Origin: Psettodes erumei
Lineage: Eukaryota; Chordata; Actinopteri; Pleuronectiformes; Psettodidae
NCBI GenBank assembly: GCA_016785225.1
Contig: JAFBJZ010000827.1
Coordinates: 652,001 to 716,000, forward strand
Direction: 5' to 3'
DNA length: 64,000 bases
Shown here piece by piece: positions 63,700 to 64,000 of this stretch (the stretch's first letter is position 1; each line of letters begins with the position of its first letter). Made by a program: the position numbers and the translations under genes. The notes beneath the pieces are model-generated. The model was not told where the DNA came from. It was given only the letters and a program-made list of their open reading frames with translations, and ran no database searches.

Positions 63700-64000
63700 T
63701 ACATAGTGGTCGTGCATGTAATATTTACATGGCGCCAATACCAGCAACGTGTGCGGGTTGGTCTGAACAAATCCTGGTCTTGGCGTCACGAAGTGGACTG
63801 GAAAAAAAAGTGGATTTGGGTGAAATCAGTTGTGTTTGGACGGAAACCTGATGATGAAATGATGAAGCACTTTCCCCTCACTTTACTTTGTTCCCAGCGC
63901 TCACATGTCACGCCGTCTCGCGCCGTTGCATTAACGCGGGGCGAGGCGGGCGACAAATGATTAAACCTGCAGATGAGGCTCTTTGCACACGAGACGCCAT

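Larger units (their letters stand above)
58801..64000. other. No gene seen apart from listed repeats
   Basis: CpG-rich patches (58930-59200, 60290-60410, 63040-63260) and many G-rich and CA tracts. Frames up to 190 residues on the minus strand (62724-63296) lie in CpG-rich DNA, overlap other frames and are unrecognised. Poly(A) is near 63551-63570. Confidence 0.6.

Overview
This 64 kb window looks like non-coding nuclear DNA from a vertebrate, most likely a teleost fish. Four things point that way: many dinucleotide microsatellites (CA/GT, CT, AT), frequent homopolymers, scattered CpG-dense patches, and decayed transposon families that are typical of fish. Those families are a 5'-truncated L2/Rex1-like LINE, a Tc1/mariner remnant and a fold-back hAT-like MITE. 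I found no intact protein-coding gene, no recognisable coding exon, no canonical tRNA or rRNA gene, no CRISPR array and no prokaryotic feature. The open reading frames are short, unrecognisable, or translations of simple repeats and CpG-rich sequence. It is best read as an intergenic or large-intron segment. Species and chromosome cannot be told from the sequence.

Layout. 1-12 kb: unannotated DNA with homopolymers, a short perfect hairpin (1371-1396), a GT run and a long AT run (8980-9050). 12.1-12.7 kb: internally deleted Tc1/mariner copy that keeps the C-terminal transposase motif. 12.7-31 kb: unannotated DNA with G-rich tracts (15.4, 21.9 kb), a weak tRNA-like block (21.86 kb), a 200 bp unit bounded by GGATCC-centred palindromes (24.0-24.2 kb) and several microsatellites. 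31.0-32.25 kb: decayed LINE reverse transcriptase on the minus strand. 32.4-36.6 kb: probable old repeat, an octamer/SOX-like motif pair (33.57 kb), a promoter-like GC-box/CCAAT/E-box cluster (34.58-34.62 kb) and a 10-bp-unit minisatellite (34.92 kb). 36.6-37.1 kb: CAC repeat, C17 and a CT tract with 336 uninterrupted pyrimidines. 37-46 kb: many CA/GT arrays and a CpG-dense block (44.64-45.36 kb). 46-48 kb: a 106 bp GT array, a ZNF143-type site (47.18 kb) and the MITE (47.53-47.70 kb). 54.06-55.34 kb: two diverged direct copies of a roughly 280 bp unit. 55-64 kb: AT-rich then CpG-rich unannotated DNA with G-rich and CA tracts.

No genes can be shown to act together here. The duplicated unit, the motif clusters and the CpG-dense blocks are the best candidates for function, probably cis-regulatory. 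All of these need comparison with other fish genomes. I did not find an undescribed biological system.
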